A DNA stretch of 64,000 nt from NCBI GenBank assembly GCA_004299305.1, contig SCPZ01000027.1, forward strand, positions 1 through 64,000, in the 5' to 3' direction. Shown one piece after another: positions 9,380-18,776 of this stretch; positions within the stretch are counted from its first letter, which is position 1, and each line of letters begins with the position of its first letter. Position numbers and translations under genes: made by a program. Source of the stretch: Methylobacter sp. (GTDB taxonomy: Bacteria; Pseudomonadota; Gammaproteobacteria; Methylococcales; Methylomonadaceae). A model generated the notes under the pieces. That model was not told the DNA's origin. It did not search any database and was given only the letters and a program-made list of their open reading frames with translations.

Positions 9380-9669
9380 TGAGCCTACTGGATTATTTTA
9401 AAACATCTAAAGCCAGCTCGGCATCGCTTGCAAAGGAAAGGCTGCAAATTTTGGTGGCTCACGAGCGCAGCTCCAGAAACGAGCCCTCTTACCTTCCTCA
9501 ATTGCAAAAAGAATTGCTGGAGGTTATTCGAAAATACGTTAACGTAGAGCAAGATGCCATATCCGTTACTTTTGAGCAAAGCGATACTCAGGAGACACTG
9601 GAATTAAATATTGTGCTACCTGAAAACCAAACTAATACATCTCAACACAACAATCCAAGCGAAAGGTGA
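9379..9669 (+). CDS. minE: Cell division topological specificity factor MinE
   Basis: Stimulates MinD ATPase to confine MinCD to the poles. The 96 residues show the N-terminal membrane/MinD-binding segment (LLDYFKTSKASSASLAKERL) followed by the anti-MinCD helix (LQILVAHERS) and the topological specificity domain (LPQLQKELLEVIRKYV). Its start overlaps the minD stop (TAATG), so translation is coupled. Confidence 0.96.
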   Translation: MSLLDYFKTSKASSASLAKERLQILVAHERSSRNEPSYLPQLQKELLEVIRKYVNVEQDAISVTFEQSDTQETLELNIVLPENQTNTSQHNNPSER

Positions 9670-9674
9670 TCACT

Positions 9675-9872
9675 ATGTCTAATACAATCGGCGATGCAGC
9701 AGGAATAATCTGGCACTATCTGGAAAAAAACGGGCCATCCAGTGTTAATAAAGTTACCACTGAAACAGGTATTAATAGAAATGACGTTCAACGCGCCATA
9801 GGATGGCTGTGTAAGGAAGACAAGCTGTCTATTGAGATGATAGGTCGCGCTGAAACGCTATCGTTGAAATAA
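9675..9872 (+). CDS. Small winged helix-turn-helix protein (DUF2582-like)
   Basis: About 65 residues: SNTIGDAAGIIWHYLEKNGP, then a recognition-helix-like INRNDVQRAIGWLCKEDKLS. This matches the short winged-helix family often annotated DUF2582. A start at 9675 is chosen because AAAGGTG lies seven bases before it; an in-frame ATG at 9666 overlaps the minE end. It is cotranscribed with minCDE, but a role in division is not established. A terminator follows immediately. Confidence 0.75.
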   Translation: MSNTIGDAAGIIWHYLEKNGPSSVNKVTTETGINRNDVQRAIGWLCKEDKLSIEMIGRAETLSLK

Positions 9873-9880
9873 AGCCAATA

Positions 9881-9910
9881 AAAAAGACGTTGCAGTGCAA
9901 CGTCTTTTTT
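9881..9910 (+). terminator. Rho-independent terminator of the min operon
   Basis: A 13-bp perfect stem (AAAAGACGTTGC pairing with GCAACGTCTTTT) with a three-base loop, ending in six Ts. It sits nine bases after the winged-helix gene. It is near symmetrical, so it may also stop leftward transcripts. Confidence 0.9.
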
Positions 9911-9997
9911 ACTCCCGATGCCCTTTCTTCGAACATCTTCCAGCGGATTCCTTTCGATAACTGCGCCTGCATCCATACAGGCGTAATCCGGTTTATA

Positions 9998-10213
9998 TCA
10001 GGCTAATGCGAGCTCATGCTCATCTAATGCGAATTGCGTCATCGTGCTCGCGTCGGCTGCTTTTGCCTGTTGATCCAATTCATTTTGTGCATATAACACA
10101 GCAATAATTTCTGCGCTTAACGCAAAATCAAAGCTGACGCTAAGTTCATCGAGTCCGTCATCCTGTTCCGGTAAAAACTGCTGCGCCTTTGCTGCAAGCC
10201 AATTGATAATCAT
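9998..10213 (-). CDS. Small acidic hypothetical protein
   Basis: 71 residues, acidic and alanine-rich (EQDDGLDELSVSFDFALSAE), with no membrane segment or known motif. The start is supported by AAAAGG eight bases before the ATG at 10211-10213. It is divergent from the Lon-like gene. I do not recognise a family. Confidence 0.55.
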   Translation of the reverse strand: MIINWLAAKAQQFLPEQDDGLDELSVSFDFALSAEIIAVLYAQNELDQQAKAADASTMTQFALDEHELALA

Positions 10214-10407
10214 CGGAGTACCTTTTATTTTTGTGAAATTTGGGTTGATTATGCAACATCATGATTAAATTTATATGACAGTTACAAGACAGTAATATGA
10301 CATTCAAGCTCACTCTCCTTACCTGCGAAGTTTCCGCGCCTTGGTTTGTGCCGACAACACGGTAAAAAATGGTAGAATCGCTGTTTTTTGCGCAACTTCC
10401 GTTACCT

Positions 10408-12792
10408 ATGTCTAATATCTTAAAGCTTCCCCTTGAGTCGCTGAAACTAAATGTCGATTTGACTGGCTTTGAGTTCCCAACCGCACCCAAATTGCCCGAT
10501 ACCATTTTAGGCCAGTCCAGAGCCCAATCGGCGCTGGAGTTTGGCGTTGCGATGAGCAATCCCGGCTACAATGTTTTTGTGATGGGTGAGCCCGGCTTAG
10601 GCCGGTTATCGATGGTTACCAACCATTTGAATGCCCAGGCTAAAACCCTGCCCGCGCCGCCATCCTATGCCTATGTCGATAATTTTAGCAATTCGCGAGA
10701 GCCGGTATCCATTGAGCTACCGGCAGAACATGGACAGACGCTTAGCAAGGACATCGAGAAGTTAATCGATAACCTGCTGGCGACTTTTCCTGCGGCATTT
10801 GAAAGCCCTACTTACCAGCAAAAAAAGAGCGCTATTGAGCGTCATTTTAACCAGTACTACAACAATGCTATCGATTTAGTCGATAAAAAAGCCCAGTCTA
10901 TGGATATTGCATTGTTCAGGGAGAATGAATCGATTTCTTTTGCGCCCATCCGGGACAACAAGGCCTTAAATGAAGACCAATTCACTCAACTGCCGCTACC
11001 GGAACGGGAAAGCTTTCATAAGCATGTTGAGGAGCTGGAAGAATATTTGAGCGACGTATTACTGGAATTGCCCCAGTGGCGCAGGGCCATGGTTGAAAAA
11101 ATCCGGCAACTGGATAATGACACCATTAGCCTGGCGATAGAGCCGCTGTTCGCCGAACTGAATGACAGCTACCGGAATATCGATGACGTAATTACCTTTT
11201 TAGCGGAAATCAAAAAAAACCTCAGCAACACTATTACCGATTACCTGATGCCGAGCCGGACGCCTGAGCCTCAGGATAACACCGCAAAGCGGCAGTTGTT
11301 GACCGAGCTGTACGCGCCCAATATCCTGGTCGATAACAAACAGGAAAGCGGTGCGCCGGTTATTTACGAGCCGCATCCTATCTATCAAAACCTGTTCGGT
11401 CGCATTGAATACATTAGCGACCAAGGCGCGCTGGTCACTAATTATCGCCGGATTTGCGCAGGCTCCCTGCACAAGGCCAATGGCGGCTATTTGATACTTG
11501 ATGCCGAAAAACTGCTGACCTATCCGTTCGTTTGGGAGGGCCTTAAGCGAGCGTTGCAATCCGGGCGCATTGAAATCGAATCGCCTTATTCGGATCTGGG
11601 TATTAACACCATTACCCTTAAGCCCGAAGTTATCCCCTTAAATGTTAAAGTAATTTTGGTCGGCTCCAGGGATATTTATTACCTGCTGGAAGAATTGGAC
11701 GATGAATTTAACGAGATGTTCAAAATCCTCGCCGACTTTGACAATTATATTCCGCGTGATAACGAGTCGATGCAGCGTTTCATACTGCTGATGATTAAAC
11801 ACGCCGCAGATTCCGGCGCTCAGCCCTTAACGCGGTCGGCTATTGAATGCCTGATCGAACATAGCTGTCGACTTTCGGAAAACCAGCATCATTTTTCCGC
11901 CCGGATTAAAGATTCGCTGGAAATCATCGGCGAAGCCAACCTGTTTTGCAAGCGCGACAACCAAGCGGTTTGCGACCGGTCGCATATCGAGCAGGCACTG
12001 GCCGCAAGAGAGCATCGTAACGGCAGAATGCCCGCAAATATTCTCGAAGAAATGCTGGTCGGCACCATCTTGATCGATACCGAGGGCGAAGCGATAGGCA
12101 AAGTCAACGGTTTAACCGTGCTGGAAGTCGGCGGCAGCAGTTTTGGTGCGCCGGTGCGTATTACCGCCAGCGTTTACCCCGGTTCCAGAGGCATCGTCGA
12201 TGTGGAGCGGGAGGTGGAATTGGGCCAAGCCATTCACTCTAAAGGCGTGATGATCTTAACCGGCTACCTGGGACACACATACGCCCAGCAATTCCCGTTG
12301 GCCATATCGGCCAGCATCGCGATTGAACAATCCTATGGCTATATCGACGGCGACAGCGCCTCGCTGGCCGAGCTGTGCTGCCTTATTTCCGCACTGACCC
12401 GGACGCCGATCAAACAGACTTTTGCAGTGACCGGCTCGATCAACCAGTACGGTGAAGTACAGGCGGTAGGCGGCGTTAACGAGAAAATAGAAGGCTTCTT
12501 CAGGCTGTGCCAAGCCCGCGGTCTTAACGGACAACACGCGGCCATTATTCCGACCGCTAACAAGCGCAACCTGATGCTAAAGCAGGACGTGATTGATGCG
12601 GTGGCAAAGGGGCTATTTGCGGTTTATACGGTATCCTGCGTTGATGAAACGCTGGAATTACTAACAGGACAACCGGCAGGTGCGGTCGACAGTGAAGGCT
12701 TGTACCCGGAAGACAGTATTAATTTTAAAGCTATCTCCCGGTTGAAGGAGATTTCAGATATGGCTACGGATGAGGATGACAAGGAGGAATAG
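10408..12792 (+). CDS. Lon-family (LonB/YcbZ-like) ATP-dependent protease
   Basis: Soluble AAA+ protease of about 794 residues. The N-terminal ATPase part carries GEPGLGR in the P-loop position, with Arg where Lys is usual, as I recall for this family. A long insertion with coiled-coil character follows (about residues 90-300). The C-terminal Lon protease domain shows the catalytic Ser in GDSASLAELCC and the Lys in VNEKIEGFF. An in-frame ATG at 10369 would add 13 residues; the start at MSNILKLPLESL is preferred because family similarity begins there, although neither start has a clear ribosome-binding site. The next gene overlaps its stop by one base. Likely degrades selected or damaged proteins. 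Confidence 0.85.
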   Translation: MSNILKLPLESLKLNVDLTGFEFPTAPKLPDTILGQSRAQSALEFGVAMSNPGYNVFVMGEPGLGRLSMVTNHLNAQAKTLPAPPSYAYVDNFSNSREPVSIELPAEHGQTLSKDIEKLIDNLLATFPAAFESPTYQQKKSAIERHFNQYYNNAIDLVDKKAQSMDIALFRENESISFAPIRDNKALNEDQFTQLPLPERESFHKHVEELEEYLSDVLLELPQWRRAMVEKIRQLDNDTISLAIEPLFAELNDSYRNIDDVITFLAEIKKNLSNTITDYLMPSRTPEPQDNTAKRQLLTELYAPNILVDNKQESGAPVIYEPHPIYQNLFGRIEYISDQGALVTNYRRICAGSLHKANGGYLILDAEKLLTYPFVWEGLKRALQSGRIEIESPYSDLGINTITLKPEVIPLNVKVILVGSRDIYYLLEELDDEFNEMFKILADFDNYIPRDNESMQRFILLMIKHAADSGAQPLTRSAIECLIEHSCRLSENQHHFSARIKDSLEIIGEANLFCKRDNQAVCDRSHIEQALAAREHRNGRMPANILEEMLVGTILIDTEGEAIGKVNGLTVLEVGGSSFGAPVRITASVYPGSRGIVDVEREVELGQAIHSKGVMILTGYLGHTYAQQFPLAISASIAIEQSYGYIDGDSASLAELCCLISALTRTPIKQTFAVTGSINQYGEVQAVGGVNEKIEGFFRLCQARGLNGQHAAIIPTANKRNLMLKQDVIDAVAKGLFAVYTVSCVDETLELLTGQPAGAVDSEGLYPEDSINFKAISRLKEISDMATDEDDKEE

Positions 12793-13637
12793 TGTCACGC
12801 GAATACGGCTTGGCTTGGCCTGATTATGAGCTGCTCGATGCGGGCGACGGCAAAAAGTTGGAACGCTGGGGAAAGGTCATTACCATTCGCCCGGATCTTC
12901 ATGCATCTTTCAAACCGGGATGGACTTTCGCCCAGTGGCAAGACATGGCGCATTGGGAGTTTGAAGAACAATCCTCGACGCAAGGCCATTGGAAAAATAT
13001 CAAAGCGCAGGCGCCCGAACAATGGGTTATTTCTTATGGAAACTTAAACTTTGGTTTGAAACTGACCAAATTCAAACATGTGGGCCTGTTCCCGGAACAA
13101 CAGGCAAACTGGCGTTTTATTAAAGAAAGGGTTCGTAGCGGTCAAAAGGTTTTAAATTTATTTGCCTACACCGGAGCCGCATCGCTGGTTGCCCGTGACA
13201 GCGGGGCGGAAGTGGTGCATGTGGATTCGGTCAAACAGATGATCACCTGGGCCAATGAAAATAGGGAACGTACCGCCCTTTCCGATATTAAATGGGTGCT
13301 TGAGGATGCGTTAAAATTTGCCAAGCGTGAATTGAAACGGGGCAATAAATACGATGGCATCATCATGGACCCGCCCGCTTGGGGATTAGGCGCCAAAGGC
13401 GAAAAATGGAAATTGGAAAATCACTTGTCCGCTTTAATCGAAGTGGCACACGGCTTAATGAAACCGGGAGCTTTTTTAATTCTGAATACTTACTCGCCCA
13501 AAGTGGAGCTAGCGGATTTGGCAGAATCTGCCGAGCTGTATTTTTCTGCACATCAAGTGGAAATAAAACAACTCTGGATGCGGACAAAAACAGCTAAAGA
13601 GCTGTTTTATGGAAATTTATTACGGGCAATAAAATAA
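12792..13637 (+). CDS. Class I SAM-dependent methyltransferase (RlmI-like, no PUA domain)
   Basis: 281 residues with the SAM-binding loop VLNLFAYTGAASLVARDSGA, an acidic end of strand 2 (VHVDSVKQ) and the target-binding motif MDPPAWGLG, as in 23S rRNA cytosine methyltransferases of the RlmI/RlmK type (PF10672). It is shorter than RlmI because the N-terminal PUA domain is absent, so the substrate is uncertain. The start is GTG at 12792, one base overlapping the protease stop, with AAGGAGG at 12781-12787. It is translationally coupled to the Lon-like gene. Confidence 0.8.
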   Translation: MSREYGLAWPDYELLDAGDGKKLERWGKVITIRPDLHASFKPGWTFAQWQDMAHWEFEEQSSTQGHWKNIKAQAPEQWVISYGNLNFGLKLTKFKHVGLFPEQQANWRFIKERVRSGQKVLNLFAYTGAASLVARDSGAEVVHVDSVKQMITWANENRERTALSDIKWVLEDALKFAKRELKRGNKYDGIIMDPPAWGLGAKGEKWKLENHLSALIEVAHGLMKPGAFLILNTYSPKVELADLAESAELYFSAHQVEIKQLWMRTKTAKELFYGNLLRAIK

Positions 13638-13891
13638 AATACAAAGCTACGAACTGATGGATAATGAAGGCCAACGCTAATTGCCTCATCAATCAGTTTT
13701 TTCGGTAAAAACAAGGCTGTTTCAGCTATGGTAGTGTATTAAAGCGGCAGCTAATGACCTAATACTAAACACGTTGCGCGGCTTGGCGGGTAATATAATT
13801 TACAAGAAAATCATTAACCTTTAACATTATCAGACCATACATTGCTAATGTATAGGTGTTAACTAAAAATTGATGACTAGAGGAAAATATT

Positions 13892-14098
13892 ATGGAACAT
13901 CTTAAAAACCTTCTCGAAGGGGCAAAGCAAGTTCTTGTTTTAGATACTGGATCACAATATATACGCCCAAGTCGTAATGATTTTTCCAAAGATATGTCAT
14001 TGTTGCGGGGTGATGCGCGACGCATTTCGACAGATATGAATAAAGTGGTTAATGGGCATCAAAATGGCGAACAAGCATACAACCGCGAAAGTAAATAG
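13892..14098 (+). CDS. Small hypothetical protein upstream of a DUF2335 gene
   Basis: 68 residues, polar and basic toward the end (SRNDFSKDMSLLRGDARRIS). AGAGGA lies about eight bases before the ATG, and its 3' end overlaps the DUF2335 gene by 35 bases in another frame. No family recognised. The overlap and spacing suggest a two-gene unit. Confidence 0.5.
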   Translation: MEHLKNLLEGAKQVLVLDTGSQYIRPSRNDFSKDMSLLRGDARRISTDMNKVVNGHQNGEQAYNRESK

Positions 14099-14450
14099 CG
14101 ATAAAAATGGCCATCAGTTATCAATTCAACAGCATGAGACTGATTGTCCAATACTACCGGTTCCACAACTTGAACAGCTTCAAAGCTTTAAACCAGAAGC
14201 TGTTGATTGGGTTATCGCTCAAACTCAAATAGAGGCTGAGCATCGACGCTCAGAGAACATAAAAGTTAATCAATATACGTTTATAGAGCGAATACTTGGG
14301 CAAATATTCGCTTTTTTGATAGGGTTAGCAGGTGTTTGCTTTGGCTCATACGTTGCACTCCACGGGCAGCCTACTGCTGGAGGGATAATAGCCACTTCCG
14401 CACTTGCTGGCCTAGCCGGTGTGTTTTTAAGTGGCAGAAGAAGTAAATAA
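14064..14450 (+). CDS. DUF2335-family membrane protein
   Basis: 128 residues. The segment FKPEAVDWVIAQTQIEAEHR followed by two hydrophobic helices (ILGQIFAFLIGLAGVCFGSY and AGGIIATSALAGLAGVFLSG) is the DUF2335 arrangement, small predicted membrane proteins often seen on mobile or phage-derived DNA. An ATG at 14052 is an alternative start. Followed by a terminator. Function unknown. Confidence 0.7.
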   Translation: MANKHTTAKVNSDKNGHQLSIQQHETDCPILPVPQLEQLQSFKPEAVDWVIAQTQIEAEHRRSENIKVNQYTFIERILGQIFAFLIGLAGVCFGSYVALHGQPTAGGIIATSALAGLAGVFLSGRRSK

Positions 14451-14470
14451 CCCTAAAAGTTCACACACCA

Positions 14471-14492
14471 AACCCGCTCCGAGCGGTTTTTT
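14471..14492 (+). terminator. Probable rho-independent terminator
   Basis: A short GC-rich stem, CCGCT with AGCGG, separated by CCG, ends in TTTTTT, 20 bases after the DUF2335 gene. Confidence 0.7.
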
Positions 14493-14699
14493 ATTGCTTA
14501 ATCTTTAGGTCGCTTTCAGGTTGTACAAAGGCAAATGTGACAGCAATATAGACTGTTTTCTAGCTGGTATGCTGCACATCGATACAGACCATCCTCCTTA
14601 TTATCAAAATCCAGCACAACACCGAAGCAGAGAGAATCGCCACCGTTGCTGTCCGCTTGGCTTTTTCTATGCAGTCTTCTAACGTTCCATCGTTTTTTG

Positions 14700-15383
14700 T
14701 CAGCCATAATCCCGTTCGCCAAACAACGCGGTACCTATTCTGACAATAGTCGAGCCTTCGGCAATCGCGGCTTTTAAATCCCCGGTCATGCCGAACGAGA
14801 AGGTATCCAGCTCGGTTTGCCCCAATTTTGCAACGGCCTGATATAGCGCTCTATATGGCTGACGCTGATGCTCGAAATCCTGTTGTGGGGCAGGAATCGC
14901 CATGACGCCGCGCAGCTTCAGGTTAGGCAGTTTGGCGACTTGTTCACGCAATTGCGGCAATTCAGCCAAGCCGATGCCGGACTTACTCGGTTCATCGCTG
15001 ATATTGACTTGCAGACAAATATTGAGCGGCGGCAAATGGGCCGGGCGCTGCTCGCTCAGGCGTTTGGCTATTTTTAAACTATCCACACTATGCACCCAGG
15101 CAAAATGCGTCGCCAAGGCCTTGGTTTTATTGGATTGTATGGGGCCGATAAAGTGCCAGGTAATAGCGTATGCACCCAGTTCCTGTTGTTTTTTCAATGC
15201 TTCCTGCAAATAATTTTCGCCGAAATGGCGCTGCCCCGCTTGATAAGCGTCGGCAATAGCTTCGGGCGGCTTGGTTTTGCTGACGGCTAATAATAGTACC
15301 GAGCCGGGCTGACGGTTGTAGGCAAGTTCTGCATTGCTGATTTGCACGCGTATTTGTCTGAGTCTTTGAGTGATGGTTGGCAT
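14700..15383 (-). CDS. YggS-family pyridoxal-phosphate homeostasis protein
   Basis: Non-catalytic PLP-binding TIM-barrel protein (227 residues) that buffers the cofactor and affects amino-acid pools. Visible signatures: LLLAVSKTKP with the PLP lysine, HFGENYLQE, WHFIGPIQSNK, the phosphate-binding LDTFSFGMTGDL and VRIGTALFGER. The ATG at 15383 is preferred over a TTG at 15425 because family similarity starts at ITQRLRQIRVQI. It is divergent from pilT, an arrangement common in gammaproteobacteria. Confidence 0.93.
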   Translation of the reverse strand: MPTITQRLRQIRVQISNAELAYNRQPGSVLLLAVSKTKPPEAIADAYQAGQRHFGENYLQEALKKQQELGAYAITWHFIGPIQSNKTKALATHFAWVHSVDSLKIAKRLSEQRPAHLPPLNICLQVNISDEPSKSGIGLAELPQLREQVAKLPNLKLRGVMAIPAPQQDFEHQRQPYRALYQAVAKLGQTELDTFSFGMTGDLKAAIAEGSTIVRIGTALFGERDYG

Positions 15384-15520
15384 GATGGGTCCGTTGTCAG
15401 TTAGTTGTCGATGATTAAACAACACAATCGTTAAAAATTAACACAACAACACACATTCAAAAAATAAAAACATGATCTATGGTATAAGAATCATTTTATT
15501 TTTACGTTCAGGAGGATGTT

Positions 15521-16558
15521 ATGGACATTGCCGAATTACTGGCTTTTTCAGCTAAAAACAAAGCGTCGGACTTACATTTATCGGCGGGGCTTCCACCTAT
15601 GATCAGGGTTGACGGCGATATTCGGCGTATCAATATTCCCGCCTTGGATCATAAAGAAGTTCATGCGCTGATTTATGACATCATGAACGACAAGCAACGC
15701 CGCGACTATGAAGAATTTTTAGAGACCGATTTTTCATTCGAATTACCAGGCGTTGCCCGGTTTCGTGTTAACGCGTTTAACCAAAATCGAGGCGCCGGCG
15801 CGGTATTTAGAACAATTCCTTCGACAATATTGAGCCTGGAAGACTTGAAAGCGCCCAAGTTTTTTGAAGAATTATGCCAGAAACCGCGCGGCCTGGTTCT
15901 GGTAACAGGCCCTACCGGTTCCGGCAAATCAACGACCTTGGCCGCGATGATTAATCATATCAACTGCAATGATTACGCGCACATTCTTACCGTAGAAGAC
16001 CCTATCGAGTTTGTTCACGAGAGCCAAAAATCCTTGATTAACCAGCGGGAAGTTCATCGTGATACCCATGGTTTTAATGAGGCCTTGCGTTCCGCGTTAC
16101 GGGAAGATCCCGATATTATCCTGGTCGGCGAAATGCGCGACCTGGAAACTATCCGATTGGCAATGTCGGCGGCGGAAACCGGTCACCTTGTGTTCGGCAC
16201 CTTGCATACTACCTCTGCGGCTAAAACCATCGACCGTATTATCGACGTATTTCCCGCCGCAGAAAAAGAAATGATCCGGGCCATGCTGTCTGAATCGTTA
16301 CAGGCGGTTATTTCGCAAACCTTGCTCAAGAAAGTCGGCGGCGGTCGTATTGCCGCGCATGAAATCATGGTTGGCACAGCGGCTATCAGGAACTTGATTC
16401 GCGAAGCCAAAGTGGCGCAGATGTATTCTGCAATTCAAACCGGACGCAAAGACGGTATGCAGACACTGGACCAGAATATGAAAGAAATGGTTGATAAAGG
16501 CTTGGTTACTGCAAAAATGGCTATGGATAAAGCGGTTAATAAGGATATGTTCCGCTAG
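15521..16558 (+). CDS. pilT: Type IV pilus retraction ATPase PilT
   Basis: Hexameric cytosolic ATPase that powers pilus retraction. 345 residues with Walker A GPTGSGKSTT, Asp box and Walker B around EDPDIILVGEMRD, His box ETGHLVFGTLHTTSA, and the AIRNLIRE motif near the C-terminus that is specific for PilT. A strong ribosome-binding site (AGGAGG) precedes the ATG at 15521. pilU follows eight bases after the stop. Confidence 0.97.
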   Translation: MDIAELLAFSAKNKASDLHLSAGLPPMIRVDGDIRRINIPALDHKEVHALIYDIMNDKQRRDYEEFLETDFSFELPGVARFRVNAFNQNRGAGAVFRTIPSTILSLEDLKAPKFFEELCQKPRGLVLVTGPTGSGKSTTLAAMINHINCNDYAHILTVEDPIEFVHESQKSLINQREVHRDTHGFNEALRSALREDPDIILVGEMRDLETIRLAMSAAETGHLVFGTLHTTSAAKTIDRIIDVFPAAEKEMIRAMLSESLQAVISQTLLKKVGGGRIAAHEIMVGTAAIRNLIREAKVAQMYSAIQTGRKDGMQTLDQNMKEMVDKGLVTAKMAMDKAVNKDMFR

Positions 16559-16566
16559 GAGGCGTT

Positions 16567-17697
16567 ATGGACTTTAAAACGCTGCTGATGCTGATGGTGC
16601 AGAAAAAAGCGTCCGACTTATTTATAACCGCCGGCAGGGCGCCGACCATAAAAGTCGATGGCAAACTGGTTAAAGTCTCTAAAACACCACTGACTGCGGA
16701 GCAGGCGTTAATGTTGATACAAAGCATTATGAATCAGCGCCAGAAAGATGAGTTCGAACAAACTAAAGAGTGCCAGTTTGCTATCAGCGTGCCTAAATTG
16801 GCGCGATTTCGGATCAGCGCATTTACCCAGCGCGACGCCGCCGGTATGGTGTTACGCCGCATTGAAAATGACATACCCGATGCCGAGGCTTTGCATTTAC
16901 CGCCGATATTAAAAGACTTGATCATGGAGAAGCGCGGCCTTGTTCTCTTTGTCGGCGCGACCGGTACCGGCAAATCAACATCATTGGCGTCCTTGATCAA
17001 ATACCGCAATCAAAACAGCAGCGGACATATTATTACCATTGAAGACCCGATGGAGTTTGAACATCCGCATTTGGGTTGCATTATCACCCAGCGGGAAGTC
17101 GGGGTTGATACCGAGTCCTATGAGGTGGCGTTAAAAAACACCCTCCGCCAAGCGCCCGATGTGATACTCATCGGTGAAATCAGGAGCCGGGAAACCATGC
17201 AGAATGCGATCACTTTCGCTGAAACCGGGCATTTATGCCTGTCTACACTACATGCCAACAATGCCAACCAGGCTTTAGACCGAATTTTGCACTTCTTCCC
17301 GGAAGAAATGCACGATCAAGTGTTTATGGATCTGTCGCTGAACCTGCGCGGCATTGTTGCCCAGCAATTAATCAGACGGATTGACGGCAAAGGCCGTTAT
17401 CCGGCGATTGAAATATTGATTAACACCCCCTTAGCCCAGGATTACATCCGCAAAGGCGAGATTAACAAGCTTAAGGAATTAATGAAAAATTCGCGTGAGC
17501 AAGGCATGCAAACCTTTGACCAGGCACTTTACGATTTATATATGTCCGAAAAAATAAGCTATGAAGATGCGCTAAACTCAGCGGATTCCAAAAACGAAGT
17601 CCGCCTGATGATTAAGCTGAGCGCCGAAAACGCTGGCAATTTTAGCGATGATGACATGGAATTGTCAGAAACGGATAATCAGATTAATAACTGGTAA
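16567..17697 (+). CDS. pilU: Type IV pilus retraction ATPase PilU
   Basis: PilT-dependent accessory retraction ATPase, 376 residues. Walker A GATGTGKSTS, Walker B QAPDVILIGEIRS and His box ETGHLCLSTLHANNANQ are present; the acidic tail SDDDMELSETDNQ fits PilU. AGGAGG lies just before the ATG, and the gene is in one operon with pilT. Confidence 0.95.
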   Translation: MDFKTLLMLMVQKKASDLFITAGRAPTIKVDGKLVKVSKTPLTAEQALMLIQSIMNQRQKDEFEQTKECQFAISVPKLARFRISAFTQRDAAGMVLRRIENDIPDAEALHLPPILKDLIMEKRGLVLFVGATGTGKSTSLASLIKYRNQNSSGHIITIEDPMEFEHPHLGCIITQREVGVDTESYEVALKNTLRQAPDVILIGEIRSRETMQNAITFAETGHLCLSTLHANNANQALDRILHFFPEEMHDQVFMDLSLNLRGIVAQQLIRRIDGKGRYPAIEILINTPLAQDYIRKGEINKLKELMKNSREQGMQTFDQALYDLYMSEKISYEDALNSADSKNEVRLMIKLSAENAGNFSDDDMELSETDNQINNW

Positions 17698-17737
17698 AAT
17701 CACGTAACTACTTTATTTAATAGCAAGCGAGAAGCTA

Positions 17738-18631
17738 ATGACCGTTCCAGAAGCCTTATACCAATCAACACTGCCGTCTTTAAAGCTCCGCGCTCGCGGA
17801 AAAGTACGGGATATTTACGACATTGACGATCAACACATGCTGATTGTAACCACCGACCGTTTGTCTGCATTCGATGTGATTTTACCTGACCCGATTCCAG
17901 GCAAAGGCCGCGTTTTAACCAACGTGTCCAATTTCTGGTTTAAAAAAATGCAGCACGTGATGCCCAATCACCTAGCCGATATTCCCTTGGAACAGGTTGT
18001 TCCTGATGCGGTCGAGCGCGCCCAGATTGAAGGCCGGGCTATCGTCGTCAAATTGTTAAAACCGCTGCCGGTTGAAGCCATCGTGCGTGGTTACCTGATC
18101 GGCTCCGGCTGGAAAGATTATCAAAAATCCGGCGCAGTCTGCGGCATTAAATTACCCGAAGGTTTGCAACAAGCGCAGCAATTGCCGGAGCCCATTTATA
18201 CGCCGTCCACAAAAGCCGAAGTGGATCAGCATGACGAAAATGTCTCTTTTGAAAAGACCGTTGAATTGATGGGACAGGGGTTGGCGGAAAAAGTGCGCGA
18301 CGCCAGCCTGAAACTGTATAAAGAAGCCGCCGCCTACGCAAAAGAACGGGGCATTATTATTGCCGATACCAAATTTGAATTCGGCGTAGATGATGACGGC
18401 GTCTTATACCTGATTGATGAGGCTTTAACCCCCGATTCATCGCGTTTCTGGCCAGCCGATCAATATCAGATAGGCATCAGTCCGCCCAGTTTCGATAAAC
18501 AATATATTCGCGATTACCTGGAAACACTGGACTGGGATAAAACCGCTCCAGGTCCCCATTTACCGGCTGAAGTGGCCGAGTATTGCGCTGCAAAATACCG
18601 CGAAGCGGAAGCCAGGTTAACGCAAGGTTGA
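17738..18631 (+). CDS. purC: SAICAR synthetase (phosphoribosylaminoimidazole-succinocarboxamide synthase)
   Basis: Joins CAIR and aspartate with ATP in purine synthesis. The 297 residues include [37 protein letters not shown], the substrate loop [14 protein letters not shown] and [13 protein letters not shown]. It is of the longer bacterial/yeast-like type rather than the 237-residue E. coli type. It lies 40 bp after pilU and is convergent with the GGDEF gene across a structured repeat. Confidence 0.96.
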   Translation: MTVPEALYQSTLPSLKLRARGKVRDIYDIDDQHMLIVTTDRLSAFDVILPDPIPGKGRVLTNVSNFWFKKMQHVMPNHLADIPLEQVVPDAVERAQIEGRAIVVKLLKPLPVEAIVRGYLIGSGWKDYQKSGAVCGIKLPEGLQQAQQLPEPIYTPSTKAEVDQHDENVSFEKTVELMGQGLAEKVRDASLKLYKEAAAYAKERGIIIADTKFEFGVDDDGVLYLIDEALTPDSSRFWPADQYQIGISPPSFDKQYIRDYLETLDWDKTAPGPHLPAEVAEYCAAKYREAEARLTQG

Positions 18632-18650
18632 TTTAACGCCTCTACCCTCG

Positions 18651-18776
18651 CTAGTACTCAGTTGATATATCATGTAAAAATCGTTTAGCCCCGCGTAAAT
18701 CCGCTCATCCCATTCGACAAGCCCAGGACGAACGGATTTACTTTTACTCGTCAAGACAGGATCAACTGAGAACTAG
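18651..18776. repeat. Nested inverted-repeat element between purC and the HDOD-GGDEF gene
   Basis: Outer arms CTAGTACTCAGTTGAT (18651-18666) and ATCAACTGAGAACTAG (18761-18776) pair with one mismatch. Inner arms TAAATCCG (18696-18703) and CGGATTTA (18733-18740) pair perfectly. Between them lies TTCGACAAGCCCAGGACGAA, a form of a short dispersed repeat also seen elsewhere in the window. The leftward gene's stop codon (18773-18775) lies inside the right arm. Confidence 0.65.

Noticed and set aside
14516..14722. 68-residue leftward frame beside yggS
   Set aside because: No start signal or family similarity; overlaps the end of yggS.
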